DNA from: Cymodocea nodosa
Lineage: Eukaryota > Streptophyta > Magnoliopsida > Alismatales > Cymodoceaceae
Assembly (NCBI GenBank): GCA_036874045.1
Contig: CM072345.1
Location: 11,456,501 to 11,520,500, forward strand
Reading direction: 5' to 3'
DNA length: 64,000 bases
In this document: positions 45,794 through 58,243 of the stretch, one piece after another
Layout: each line of letters starts with the position of its first letter
Numbering within the stretch: the first letter of the stretch is position 1
Notes under the pieces: model-generated
The model's database searches: none
What the model was told of the DNA's origin: nothing
The model's input: only the letters and a program-made list of their open reading frames with translations
Translations under genes and position numbers: made by a program

Positions 45794-47455
45794 TCAACCT
45801 TTCCTGCTTGCTAGAAGTCTAACAAGCCCCACCACACCGGCGCCGATGGCATACCATGTAATTCCCGTCAACACTATCCGTATTTCAGAACTATTGACAA
45901 TGTTTACTACGACGTCGCCGGCGATGTGTTCTTTCAGGCCCACTCCGGCCGGATCTCCGCCTCCATATCCAACCACGATCATAGCAACGGCGGCAATCAC
46001 CTCGGGAATCGCCGTGCTCGTCGACCTCTCTTCCTTCGTATCGATGACCGCCACTTTATTCTCCTCATCAACGTTACTTTCTCTGGCCTCCTTAAAATTT
46101 GAGGGCAATATTGACGTCGTTTCCTCGCTCGATGAAATCCTTATGGACTCTGGAAGAACAAGAGTCGGAGTCCAGTACTCGTCTTCGTAGCTGTGACCGG
46201 CAGCCCTTCGATTACCGCCCGCCCGTCGTTCGGCGGCGGTCTGACGTAGCCTTTCGAAGTTGGGATCTTGCTGCTCTCTTGTTGGTTTTGTTGTAGCAGT
46301 CACTAGAGCTTTGCAGTGTTCTGTGGTTCGTGCTGCAGATGCCGGAGTCCGCCAGTAGAACCAATTTGCCATTGCTCTGATCCCACGCACTGCTTTGGTT
46401 CTTGCCTCCCTTTGAAGATCGGGCTCCTGAATTAATGAACAGGATCACATTTTGGATGCATGGGATGTTTGCGGGCGAGGAGAAGACGACGACATATATA
46501 CCTTGGAGTTCTTCCCGGTGGCCTTGGCCTTCGTCTCCTGATACCTCTTCTGGAACTTCTCGATGTCCACGAAGATGTTGGAGACGCGAGCGCCGCACGT
46601 GTTGCCCGAGCTGAGCCTCACGTTGCCTCTCGGCTGCTTGGACATGAGGAACTCGAGCGCCGCAAGGTCTGATCTTTCGACAAACCTGTGACGAGATCAC
46701 GGCCGGCAACGTTTATCTCCACATAAACGGTATTCTACAACACCAAGTGGGTAAAAGCCTTACGAGATGCAATCGACGGGGCATGTGTCGATGGCGTCGA
46801 CGATTCTATCTTCGGGATCAGCCCACTGCGCAACCACGCGAGCACGCCCATAGACGTTCTCGACGGCGAAGGTGTTGCTAGCGAACAGAGCACATTTCAG
46901 GCACCCGACGCACTTCACCTCGTCAACAAACACCGCGCGGTGTTCGTTCTCCGAACCCAACCACGTCGAATACAGGGGTCTCCCGGTGTACCCATGGAAC
47001 TCGGTGAACTTTGCTTGCTCCTACAGAAAAAGGAGAACAACAGCATCAGTCCTCTTACCTCGTCGTGGTGCCATCGCCGTGGTCAGCTTTCCTCTTACCT
47101 CGTCGTACGCGGAGCGTGAGATGGGATCGGATAGAACCGAGTAAGCGTCGTTAAGGATGATGGCCATGTCATGGCCCATCGGGCCGGCGATGTCAGGGTG
47201 GCACCGTTTCTGCAGAGAGCGGTACGCGTTCTTGATCTGGGTCCGGTCGGAGGAGCTGTCGACGCCGAGTAGTTCATAGAGGTCGTACTCTGTGATGGAC
47301 GAGGAAGATGAGCATGAGGAAGTGGAGGCTTTGCTCCGTAAAGAGCAGCGTCTGCCGCCGTTGCGATGGTGGTGGAGCCTCTTTGGCGAGAGGAAGAGCT
47401 GGAATTTGCCAGATGATGGGACAGAAATGGTCGGCAGCAACCCAAAACCAGTCAT
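45794..47455 (-). CDS. DJC76: Chloroplast DnaJ protein with 4Fe-4S ferredoxin-like domain (DJC76 type)
   Basis: Four exons on the minus strand, 47455-47099, 47020-46764, 46685-46502 and 46426-45794, give 476 residues with consistent phases. Residues 1-50 are Ser/Arg-rich, a likely plastid transit peptide. The J domain (about 57-119) keeps HPD at 86-88, needed to stimulate Hsp70 ATPase. Cys156, 159 and 162 plus Cys199 (CxxCxxC, then CP) fit one iron-sulphur cluster; an extra Cys I recall in the Arabidopsis protein is Phe here. The C-terminus has hydrophobic stretches (about 405-425 and 445-470), suggesting membrane attachment. The fusion matches Arabidopsis DJC76/DJC77 (AT5G23240, AT2G42750 from memory); choice of DJC76 over DJC77 rests on neighbourhood. 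The GC-rich 5' end differs from the AT-rich flanks. Confidence 0.9.
47051..47106. repeat. 16-bp direct repeat that duplicates a splice donor
   Basis: cctcttacctcgtcgt is at 47051-47066 and again at 47091-47106. On the minus strand each copy reads acgacgag/gtaagagg, an excellent donor. Only the upstream one (exon end 47099) keeps frame with exon 2. The other would add 40 bases and shift the frame. Confidence 0.9.
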
Positions 47456-47639
47456 TTCTTCTCCCCTGGCTCCCTCCTCCTCGCGGGTTGGAAATAGTGG
47501 AGAAGGAAGAGGAATTATTTGTCCGCCGGAGTCGGCGAGGATAAGGGAGTGGTCTTGGAATTGCTGGTCAATTGATCATGTTTTAGGGTGCGGTGATCTG
47601 CTGCCGGCGTTGGGTTTTGCTTGCACGGAAGTGGATGTG

Positions 47640-47647
47640 CCACGTGG
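47640..47647. promoter_or_regulatory. G-box CCACGTGG upstream of the DJC76-type gene
   Basis: An 8-base palindrome with an ACGT core, about 185 bases upstream of the start codon at 47455. G-boxes are common in promoters of light-regulated plastid genes. Function is inferred. Confidence 0.5.
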
Positions 47648-47719
47648 ACTGCAAGTCCGCAGATCAGATATTTGTGTAGCTTGCACTTTGTCACTTTACA
47701 TCGTCGGACATCCAACAAA

Positions 47720-48640
47720 TTAAATTCTTTTTTTTATTATAATTTAATGATTTTTATATATGTTGATTAAATTTGAATCTTGTTGCAAGAAATTACATCT
47801 AATAAAATTTATCATAGTGGTAGTTTTTTATAATATTACTATTAAAAAATATTTTGTAAAGTAGGGTTGATTGAAAAATATTCTTAAAAAAATAAAAATA
47901 TTTTATTTAACAGAAATTAATAATCTAAAATATTCTAAAGCATAATTTACGTCTACTTTTATCTGGTAATTAAGTTTATAAATAGTCAACGAACTTCACA
48001 TCCAACGATCCATATCTCTTGGAGAGATATGATATGTCTGGTGACATGCTAACAGGATATTCATTTTGTAAAGATCGATATGCGTGTTAAGTGGATCATC
48101 ATCTGTATGATATATATCCATCCTTATTTGGATCTGTATTCAACTTATATATATATATATATATATAGAAATGGTAATACTCACACACATGCCACGTTCC
48201 TTCATTTGCATCCTTGATAATTCTTTTAGAAAATGGTTGAAATCGGTATTTTGAATCAATCAAGTTATCTTTATTTTCCCTCTATCTATGAAATAAGAAA
48301 ATTTTGACTTTTGGTGGTTGATGAATCCCACCGACAAATTAATTTGAGAGCATGTTAGCAATCAGCATCTGCTGTTTAAAGGTTTGACCTTATAAATCCT
48401 TATTATTTAAGTAGACGTGGTGAATGTCTCTTCAAATCTTGTTAACTACGGATCTTTATTTACCTCTTTTTCAAATTAAACAGATAGAATATGTGATTTG
48501 CACTTTATTTTTGTGTAACTTTGATTAGAGTTTGATTGTAATATTTTTCTATTGTGATTATTAGCATGTGAAGTTTTGGTTTAAATATTATCTTTTTTTT
48601 TTACTTGTTATACTTCTTTAATAGATATCAATCTTATAAT
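47720..48640. other. Intergenic, AT-rich
   Basis: Upstream of the DJC76-type gene. Apart from the TA microsatellite at about 48146-48167 nothing is recognised. Confidence 0.6.
48146..48167. repeat. (TA)n microsatellite
   Basis: About eleven TA units. Intergenic. Confidence 0.85.
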
Positions 48641-49440
48641 ATTAAAGAGCGAGAGTTTTAAGGAGACATAAAAGTCTGTTTAACTTTGAGCGTTATTTCT
48701 CGATTCCTTGTTGTAATTTCAACTTCTTAACTGTATCATGTTTTCTTGTTGTGTGTGAGTGAGTGGTTAGTTATCTTTGTCGGTAGTCTGTCTAGTTAAA
48801 TCTTTGTTTGTACTCTTCCTATAATATATGAAAATGGTCTAATATTGTTATATGGTTGTCCACCGATGTTCCATATTCGTCATGGCATCAGAGCTCTAAA
48901 TTGATCCATGGCCAACTCCACTACGTCTAGCGCCCAGGAGGATGCTCCCTCTGATGGTCCCTTCTCTTCCTCTCTGCTTCAATATTTCCGCTGTTTCTTC
49001 TCAACCACTCTCTTTGTTCATCATATCTTGCATGGTCTACACAATTTCTTGACATACTCTCACTCCATCACTTGAACCACATCATTGATCGATCTGTTAA
49101 CCTTCCTCCCATTGATTCCGTCGATTACAACCACTAGCACCGTGCCAATAAACTTGTTTTAAGTTGGTTGGATGCACATCAACTGCTGAGGCATGGCAAA
49201 CCCTTGAGACTCGCTTTTCTCCATTCTGCCCGATCTCACGTTCAATTACTTCGTGCCAAGCTTTGGAGACTCAAGAAAGGGTCAGATCAAAACATTGAAT
49301 CTCTCAGTCTGACAATGTAGTAGTTGGCATTACAAGATTCATGGACTGGCCTCGTTCTACCAATGCTTCCTTCCCCACTTCAATAGCATCATGGCACCCT
49401 CCTTGTTCTGCTGCACTTATCTGCTCCGTTCTCCAATAAC
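48640..49440 (+). mobile_element. Copia remnant: LTR end, primer site and gag
   Basis: An LTR-like region with a cctataatatatg box leads to TGGCATCAGAGC at 48883-48894, one base different from the common copia primer-binding site. A gag-like frame starts at 48908 (MANSTTSSAQEDAPSDG) and, through frameshifts, continues to a WRLKKGSDQNIESLSL segment near 49268-49310, typical of copia gag. There is no pol or 3' LTR. A truncated, inactive copy. Confidence 0.7.
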
Positions 49441-49614
49441 TCTTAGTTACTTAAATCAATCGATCCCTCTGTGCCTACGTGTCTATCATGTGGTACAAGA
49501 TGTTTCTTAAAAGTCTTGGTTTGTTTTACGACAGTGTTTCTACGGTTTTCAAACAAGAGATTATGAATGTGATTATTTTAAATTAATTAAATTATATATT
49601 GTAATTGGTTTTTG

Positions 49615-50358
49615 TCAACAGAATAGCATCACGACAACGTACATGCAACTGTAGGCCACGTTCAGCCTCCTCGACAACCTCCCGGTCACCGCTGGCAATA
49701 CCACGGACAGCGGGATCAGATTCATCACAAACACGTACCCTCCACAGGCCGACACCATGTACAACAGGTAGGCCGCCGCCCACGCCGTAGTCCCCGTCCT
49801 CACCACCCTTAGGAACAGGTAGAACACCAGCACCATCGCGAAGATCGCCACCGCTTCGTTGTCGTAGTTCCCGGCCGCGGACCTCGACGTGTACCCCGGG
49901 GAAACCGCGAACACCGCGGCGGCAGCAAGCCCGGCGCCAGCACCCCACGCCTCGTTTCTAAGAAGGTAGACGAGGAGGCTCGCGTTGGAGGCGAAGAAGT
50001 GGCCGGTGAGGACGCAGAGGTCGCGGATGCGAGGGAAGAGTAACAGGCCGAGGGAGCGGAGGGAGGAGTGGATAGCCGAAGCCGTGAGCATCAGACCAGG
50101 GTAGAGTGTCGCACCGGTGGAGCGGCCGAGAGAGTATCAGGTGGTGGGGTCGAACCAGTTCCAGAAATCACGGAAGTCGCCGGCGGCGAGGAAGCTCGTG
50201 GCTCTGTAGTTGAAGAACGGTTCGAAGTCATGGATCATCGACTCGAAGGGGAGGATACTGAAGAGGCGATCGGCGAAGGCGAGGACTTAGACGAGGAGAA
50301 GAAGCTCGGCGTGCTTCCTGTTCTTCTTCATGCTGAGCACGAACAATGGGTTCGCCAT
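49615..50358 (-). pseudogene. Truncated STT3 (oligosaccharyltransferase catalytic subunit) pseudogene
   Basis: From an ATG at 50358 the minus strand reads MANPLFVLSMKKNRKHAELLLLV, a stop (TAA, 50289-50287), [25 protein letters not shown], then [10 protein letters not shown], a stop (TGA, 50139-50137) and YSLGRSTGATLYPGLMLTAS. It stays open to 49615 with FFASN, SPGYTSRSAAGNYDNEAVAIFA and YMVSACGGYVFVMNL. These match the N-terminal third of STT3, which transfers glycan to Asn in the ER. Arabidopsis would have Trp at the second stop (WY). The homology ends abruptly near 49615 and the rest of about 700 residues is missing. No intron is seen, so it is a retrocopy or a duplicated first exon. Confidence 0.85.
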
Positions 50359-53300
50359 GGATTTCAGCTACATTCTTCTTCAAAATGATGATGTATAAGT
50401 TTGGAAGGATATCTTCAATATCTGAATAGTGAAGAATATAAAATATTATTATTATCAGAAAAATTAATAATGTTTTTATTTCATTGAATTACGTAAACAA
50501 TAATTCTAGTTTAAGTCAAAAAAATTATCATTATAAGAAAAAAAAAAACTAACTTCCATCCATTGTCTGTTAAACACAAGGATATAATTTTTTTAGTTTA
50601 TTACTCGTCTAATCACCTCTTTATCGGTTAATCCATAGGTAACACCCTCCTTTACACCTAAATAAAAATAAAAGGTAAGAATAGGAGTAAGTCAACGTAA
50701 AACCAAAAGAACCAGAGTAAGAATATACCCATCCCATATCTAGGTTTAATTTTATTGAAATTTGTAAGAAAACGTGGTTTATCAAAACTTGAATATTAGT
50801 GAAGGAGGTCGCTGCGCGTCTCAATTCCACTGCAAGAAAAGGTGTGCAACGGTAGCCAAAAAAAAAGAGTTACCTATAATAATTCAATAATCGATTAAAA
50901 TAATTTATTCGAACATAATTTTTATCAAAAATTTATTACTGATATAAAAACTACAATAATTAAATTAATAAAAAACAATAATGTTTATAATTTCTATCAA
51001 GAACAATTTGCGAAAGATAAAATTTATTATCATTATAAAAAACAGCCATTGAAAATTTTTTTATAATTCGCTGGAGAAAAGGTATACCCACTGCATCGCC
51101 CGTTTCGGATTTGGATGTTCGTTAGACTTAGATTTCTACTGTTTCGAATGTGATACCAACACTTTTAGCTTTGAATCATTAATCCCATAGTATATGAATT
51201 TTAAATAAGAAGTATCAATTGATAGCTATTACTTTGGAGGATAAATAATGAGTACCAAAGAAATTTCTATAAGTGAAACCGAAGGAAAAACACCAGAGCA
51301 ATGTTGTTTGATCCGCTGCAATTAGAATTTAACCTTTGGTGCGAATTTTTTTTCCTGAATATCAAAATATTACAAATAGTGGAGATAAAAGACAAAATAG
51401 ATAGCTCCATTCTATCAACTGGATCCTCTGTAATTTAAAATTGATCTTAAACTTTTAAGTAAACATTTGTCACAAAATTAGTGGAACATCATCAATTCAT
51501 CATAACGATTTGGATTACAGCACAACGACACTTGGAAAGATTTTTATGAAGACATTTTTATTTTGGTGCCTTCAGAAAATCAGAAATACTTCATACATGT
51601 TTTGAATTATATCATACATCTTTGAAAACTTAAAATCATAGTTATGATGTACTTGTAGTTAATTAAGAAAGAAAAGTAATAAATGATTATTTATGATCTT
51701 GTCTACAAAGATACTTCATATTATAATTCAAAAGAATACAAGTTATTTCTTACTTTTTTTGGGGAATCCAAGAAAAATTTCCTTTTATAAATGACCTTTG
51801 AAGTAAGTTTCGATCGACATAGAGGAAGTCAACCGATAATAAATGGCAAAGTTGATCTTCTCCCTCCCATAACACCTTTCAAGGAAGGAAATCTTTGAAT
51901 GAAATCCACGCAAACATATTGCCAATTTAAAAAGGCAGGAGGAGAGATTTGACATTAACCAATTTTTCGATTGGTACCTTAAATTTTTGCTTATAAATGG
52001 ATGTGATGGTAAAAGCAATCATATAGATTTTGCAATTGAATAACTATAATACATGATAAATTTTTTACTTAAATTGAATAAGTATTAGTCCTTGTTCACC
52101 ATCTCATCTAATTTAGAAAATCGAAGTAAAATATTCATGTTCTGTCCAATTAAATCCATAGATATGTTGATTCAATCTACATAATAGTTAGAGATCTAGC
52201 AGGCTAGTGAATAGAAACGCAAAACCAAGGTACATAGAGCTACATTGCTGTATTCTAAAAGACAATTTTTAATTCGGGTTCCTATATATTTAGTGTATAT
52301 ACAAATGAAATTAGTTGTTCGATCTGGACCGTGAAAAGCAAGTCTGTGGCCTGAATTTCAGGAATGAAAAAACTAGTTGGTTGATCCTCAAAAATTAGCC
52401 AAGGTATTACAGAAAATAAAAAGCATTATGATTTATTAACAGCCGATTGATTTGAAATTTAAGCATGTAGTACATTAAAAAGTCGATTTGTAATAACTGA
52501 AAAGGCAAGCTAAGAACACCGAAAACAATACAAAGTAAAAGCACGAATTGGTGAAAGAATCTTCCACTATATCTACCGCAATCACGGAACGACTAATGCA
52601 TGGAACTTCAGAATCCCATGTACCCAATATACACAACATAGAGAATAAGACAGGGATCTTAATTCCTAAGAACCATCATTCAAATCCACCTCCTATTATT
52701 TTTCCTCGAAAAAGAGTAGGTTGAATTCATTATTGTAAATAAGGTTCATCCATTACAATGGTTTCCTGAGAAGGATGAGAAATAAAAATTCGCCTCCTAT
52801 TCTTTAACTGAAAAACATGAATGATATAACATAAAATAAATATGAAATGGTTAAAAAATCAAAAGTTGTATTTTTATATATTAAGGGATATCATTCAGGA
52901 CAGAGTAGGCCCAACATTGGATAATCTGATGTTGATCTTCGATAGTTTGTACACTTAGGGTTACAAACATACTGACGGTTAAGGTAGTTTGACACAAAAG
53001 TGTGAGTCTTCGTGAATCTAGGAAATGAGTTGTCCACAATAAACTCTCTCGTGGAGATCACCAAGATGGGATGATCCAGATCGAGTGATCTCCACTTTAA
53101 TTGGAATAGTCCCACATTGAAAAAGATGAAGATAGAGTTTATACTTACATATAGAAGAATTTCTCCATGCGTAATTGATTAGTTTTGAGTTGAATACCTA
53201 CATTTCAATGTAATATCAAAGCTAAAAGTGGTGACTTTTACACATACGCTTATCTGAAAGAACGCACTTGCTAGGCTTAAAATATGCCGATGTGAACTAA

Positions 53301-54842
53301 AATACCCTTGCAATAGGAAAAAAAAAGACTAGTACTTTGACATCACCGAAGTTCAAAAGTTTTACCTAGAAGATGTTCCAAGAACAAAAAGATATGCCAC
53401 AGTGAAAAATAGGATGAATTTTATCAAGAAGAAATAATGTTCATCTAGAGGAAATACGGATTTAATAAGCTGATCAACTGGATAGGAACAGAAAAACTCA
53501 CTTCCCTCTAAGAAATGAAGTTAAATGGATCGTACTCAGAAAGAAAGGATTGTTCTCCCCGTTTCTTGAAGGATTGTGGTATCTTTCTTACTCTTAGTTG
53601 TTGGAAAGTGGTGACATGGTGAGGAAGAATGCTTAGAACCTGCTTTTAGGACAATTTCTGAAACATATGATTTAGTTTTTTTTTACATCATGGAAACCAA
53701 AAGAGATATGGGAGAAAGGATCAATGGTTTTGGTTATCCACACGATATTGCCCAAATTTGGTGGGAGAGGTGCTCAGGGCATGATGGAAACATGAAACAA
53801 CCATATAGGATGTTGAACATGAGCAAGAATTATCATTAATCATCTCAAAATGAATTGCTTCCATTAACGAGTTAGAGAGTTTGTAGGCAAAGATGCTTTT
53901 ATTTATTTCTATTTCTTGGTTTTTCAAATAAAACTTCTTTCCAAAACCTTAAAAAAGGGGAGGGGGGAATTCTGAATGTGTAAAACCCAAAACTCAGTAA
54001 ATTGAAGAATTTATGTTGTTATTGAGGCAACTGCAGATTAGAATTTCATGCTGGAAGATTACGTTTTATGATAGATGACTGCACTTATGATATATGTCGT
54101 GAGGGGTCCTCAACTCACGGATCGCCCCAAGCAACCAGATGCCACAACTTGACTTTAGATAAAATTATCATGATCATCAAGATAAATTATAATTCAATTA
54201 TGTGTAATACAATTCAAAAAATACGTTTTTATTAGTGTGTAATTGTCACTCAAGAATAAATAATTAAATTAAAAGCATAACTATATACATAACCAATAAA
54301 ACAATAATCAAAAGAGTGAAATTATATCATCGAAAACAACTCAAATGATAAAATCCAAACATTAAAAGGAGCATTTAAAAATGCTAAAAAGGGGAAATAG
54401 CCATTTTCTCAAAAACGGAAAATTGCCATTTAAATGGAAAAAGGCCATTTTTCCTATTTTTTCTAGAAAACGAAAGAGATTGGAAGGAGAAATGTTCAAG
54501 CGGCTTTAAACGGCCATTTTCTCCCAGTTTTACGGCAATGTTTGGTAGAAAAGTGAATAATTCGTCACTTAGACATGTACAAGAGAGGGGGTGTGGTAGT
54601 TGGTGCGAAAAAGAGCCTCTTCCACAGGCTAAATAGAACACTAGAAAATACGAAGTAGTAGCAAACTACTAGAAACCGTGAAAATGTATAGAACCATCCA
54701 CCCACGGTAAATTTTTTCATAAACAATGCCATGATTGCATCTATGTTCAGATTTTCTCTTCAAAGAAGGAATAAAGGCGTACTCAAATTCTACCAGTTAT
54801 TGCCATAAGATGTAAATATAAAAGAAAACATACCAGAAGTCA
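50359..54842. other. Gene-poor AT-rich stretch
   Basis: No coding frame with a recognisable family. A copia-like LTR end is called separately at about 52890-53224. The frame at 54384-54641 has no recognised family. Confidence 0.55.
52890..53224 (+). mobile_element. Probable solo or truncated copia LTR with degraded primer site
   Basis: The segment ends with the pattern atagtcccacattg...catttcaatgtaatatcaaagc at 53207-53223. The last part resembles the copia primer site TGGTATCAGAGC with changes, and the cccacattg pattern is common in such LTRs. The left border is uncertain and no gag or pol follows. Confidence 0.45.
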
Positions 54843-55616
54843 TCATGAAGATCTTTCGTCCTTGTCTTTGTTTTCAGCCGCAGCAGCAGAGGGCAAACTA
54901 CTCCCATCTCTCGAGGCCGCTGCATCTGTCACCAGCGTAATAGGCCGGTGTTCAATCACCTCATCAATCAAGCCAAAATCCTTAGCCTCCTCCGGCGACA
55001 TAAACATGTCCCTCTCCATGGACTGCTCGATCTTCTCGACTTTCTGCCCCGTATGCTTCACATAAATCGCATTCAACCTCTCCCTCAACTTCAAAATCTC
55101 CTTGGCGTGAATGGCGATGTCACTTGCCTGACCGCTAGCACCACCGGAAGGCTGGTGGATCATGACCCTGGCATTGGGAAGCGCCTTTCGCTCTCCAGCA
55201 GCACCGGCCGCCAATAGGAGCGAACCCATAGACGCCGCTTGGCCGATGCAGATAGTGGTCACAGGGGACCGGATGTACTGCATGGTGTCGTAGATGGCGA
55301 GGCCAGCGCTGACCACGCCGCCGGGGGAGTTGATGTAGAGGTTGATGGGCTTGGAGGGGTTCTCAGACTCGAGGAACAAAAGCTGGGCGACGACGATGGA
55401 GGCGGTGTCGTCGGTGACGGCACCGTTGATGCAAACGATCCTCTCCTTGAGGAGGCGGGAGAAGATGTCGTAGGCGCGCTCGCCGCGGGACGTATGCTCG
55501 ATCACCATGGGGATTAGGCCATAGGAGCGGGAGAGGATGGACGGGGAGAGGCGGCGGAAGGGGGAGGCGGAGAGCGCCGCCACGCCGGCACGGGCAGTTC
55601 GAGTACAACGCCACAT
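54843..55616 (-). CDS. CLPP2: Mitochondrial ATP-dependent Clp protease proteolytic subunit ClpP2
   Basis: An intronless frame of 257 residues. ClpP is a serine peptidase forming a two-ring 14-mer that degrades proteins fed by ClpX. The triad is visible: Ser129 in GQAASMG, His154 in MIHQPSGG and Asp203 in ERD. Also typical are NLYINSPGG (92-100) and [14 protein letters not shown] near the end. The N-terminus (about 1-31, Arg/Ser/Ala-rich, ending [11 protein letters not shown]) is a mitochondrial presequence, and GLIPMVIE is characteristic of the mitochondrial rather than plastid ClpP forms. The acidic/lysine tail ([10 protein letters not shown]) is usual for this orthologue. GC-rich against an AT-rich background. 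Confidence 0.95.
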   Translation of the reverse strand: MWRCTRTARAGVAALSASPFRRLSPSILSRSYGLIPMVIEHTSRGERAYDIFSRLLKERIVCINGAVTDDTASIVVAQLLFLESENPSKPINLYINSPGGVVSAGLAIYDTMQYIRSPVTTICIGQAASMGSLLLAAGAAGERKALPNARVMIHQPSGGASGQASDIAIHAKEILKLRERLNAIYVKHTGQKVEKIEQSMERDMFMSPEEAKDFGLIDEVIEHRPITLVTDAAASRDGSSLPSAAAAENKDKDERSS

Positions 55617-56770
55617 GGTGGGAGTTTCGTGTCGGAGGGAGAAGAGACGAGACGAGACAGCGGGAGCAAGAGCAGGGACACGTCCAAGATTGCTAAAACC
55701 CTAAACCCCCAAATGGTGGCCACAGTTCTAATCCTTTCGTCGTACAGAATCAGATCCAGTTCAAGTTTAAGACTTAGTACGTAATTTATTGTCGGAAGAT
55801 GTTCTTTTCTTGAATATAATTTACGATTAGTTATATTATTGGCTAACGGTTGAAGGAAAGTCCATTTGTCTTTCAACCAAGCAATTCTTGTAAATTCAAC
55901 TATTATTTCTGTCATTGACCTACTAACATTACGAAGCAAAACGCACAAGGTGTAAGGTTCTTTTTTGTGTACAAATTAACCTGTGTTAATTACCGTCGAC
56001 CTTTTTGATAATAAATGTATTTTTCTCTTCATTTAAATCAAGATTTCTTTTCCAAAATGTTAGAATTTTTTAAAAAAATTTGACTAGAACGGATGCTAAA
56101 TGATAATAACATGACAAATTCTAAAGAAATTTAAGTTGAGTTTAACTTGTCATCTTTTTCCAAATCTCACAATCAAGTACTGATTCTTGAGCTGATTCTT
56201 GGGAGAAAGTTGGGTGTTGATAAAACAACTTTCAATTCCTCTTATGCTAATTATTATTATTATATTGCCTAAATTACCCTTTTGGTTAATTGGTCATAGA
56301 TTTACATGTAGTTCTCGTTTGGTATATGGTCATTTTAATATAACGTAATTAAATTACCTACACAACCAAACAACAATATTTGAAAATCAAATATAAAATA
56401 ATATAAAGAATCAAGTTTAACAATTAAGCTCGTGTTTAGTTAGTCAAGTGCGATATTAAATATTTTAATTTCTTATCATTAAATTGAAAAACTTACAATC
56501 ATAAAAACACTAACATTATAGTCTAATAAGGAATTAATATTATTTCTTAAATTATATCACATGATATGTGCATTACGGTAGAGAAAGGAGTACATGATGA
56601 AATCAAATTGCAATCTGGGAATTCAAATATAAACTAATTATAATATTATACAAAGAATCGATTTTTACCATTTAACCACATTTTTAGTCACAAAAATTTC
56701 ATTTCTTATAAACAAATTCTAAAGCTTATAAACATGAATATTCAGATATTATAATCTAATTAAGGAATGC

Positions 56771-56794
56771 AATTTAATTTAATTTAATTTAATT
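56771..56794. repeat. (AATTT)n pentanucleotide repeat
   Basis: About five tandem AATTT units. Confidence 0.8.
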
Positions 56795-56972
56795 ATGTTT
56801 GGTATCGCCCCCCTCTTATTTTTATGATACAACACTTGGAATGCAAATCTTATCGTTAATTTTTCAAAAACTCTTACGTGGAAAAATATTCCAATAGGCA
56901 TGTGAGGGAAGATTTTTACATTTACATAATTAAAGAGAAAAAATAAATCCTACGTCCATGACCCTCGAAATC

Positions 56973-56997
56973 AGAGAGAGAGAGAGGGAGAGAGAGA

Positions 56998-57063
<66 letters not shown>

Positions 57064-57065
57064 GG
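56973..57065. repeat. (GA)n microsatellite, about 90 bp
   Basis: An almost pure AG repeat with occasional GGG interruptions. Also produces spurious Ser/Leu-rich frames on the minus strand. Confidence 0.95.
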
Positions 57066-58243
57066 AATCTCACAACACATAGTTAAAATAAAAGTAGACA
57101 AAAACATAAGATGAAAATGATGAAAAGGTACGTAGATAATTCTGTCTACGTAAAAATTTAAAATTTCCTTTCTACCTTTTTCTTTTCCACTTGAAATAGT
57201 TCAAAAGTCTCTTCGTAAATCATTGTTCAAACTTTTTTCACAAATCTTCACCTTTCTTTGCAAGATTGAAAAGCTCAATAAATTGTTGACAAACATCCTT
57301 ACGTTTCACTCAAATCTTATTCTTTATTTTTTCTCTTGATTGTTGCAATGCCATCTTACATGTAATATTCTCTCTTAATCTTTGATAAGATATCATATGA
57401 AGATATGATAATGATAACGTAGAATATAAAGATTATTTGATATTATTTATATTGTAATTTTTTAAAATAATATTTTAAAAGATATCTTCTTATTTTTAAA
57501 TAATTTATTAATGTGTGATATTTATATTTTATTATTTTAATTTTACAATTTTGAAACAAACGATGATACATCAAATATTTTATTTCAAATAGTATACCAT
57601 ATTTTCTTTTAAATTCTAACTTTTCAAAGTTTCCTGACATATACTAACATTTCTAGGAATTGTGACCTTTCAAACTTTTCAACACATACATTAAACACTT
57701 AATTTTTGTATCAGGTATTCAATCTCCAACTATTTTAGACATTCCGTTATCTTTTCATCGAAATATTTCATCTTAACTAACTTTCCGTCTATGGAATTTT
57801 CGCCTTCAAGCAAACGAGAATGCGATGCCGAATTCTTCTTCGAAGGCGCCGTGAGAAATGAGTTAACTTCATCTTCCTTTACGTTCCTATTCGTTAATAT
57901 GTGGTGCCCGCAATCAATCAAACATCGTTGACTCGCGAGGAATGTCGCTTTTGTAGGTGTACAATAAATTAAGATCTGCCACGAATCCAACGGCTGAAGA
58001 TACTTGGAAATTAAGATATGGACGCGTTGAATGTATTGGAAGTGATCATATCTACATTTCTACTTATAATTGATCTGAACATTTTCTCCCCGATCGTGTA
58101 ATTTTCTACCCAGTGAAATGGAAAAAGCTGCCGTAAGGTTGTAAACGAACGGATATATCCACGTTCTGTACACGTACCGTTCGTCTACGCTACTGCGGTG
58201 TCGGAAAAAAGAATTATTGCCCGCGAACATCGTCGATCGATGG

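Larger units (their letters stand above)
55617..58243. other. Intergenic, AT-rich with microsatellites
   Basis: ClpP2 promoter and leader near 55617-55730, then AT-rich DNA. Contains (AATTT)n at about 56771-56794 and a GA tract at 56973-57065. No coding or element remnant was recognised. Confidence 0.6.

Noticed and set aside
47095..47723. Several open frames over the DJC76 first exon, both strands
   Set aside because: Shadows of the J-domain exon; only the 47455 minus frame has HPD and continues through spliced exons.
54862..55517. Plus-strand frames antisense to ClpP2
   Set aside because: GC-rich shadows of a clear ClpP gene.
56922..57107. Ser/Leu repeat protein frame
   Set aside because: Translation of the GA microsatellite.
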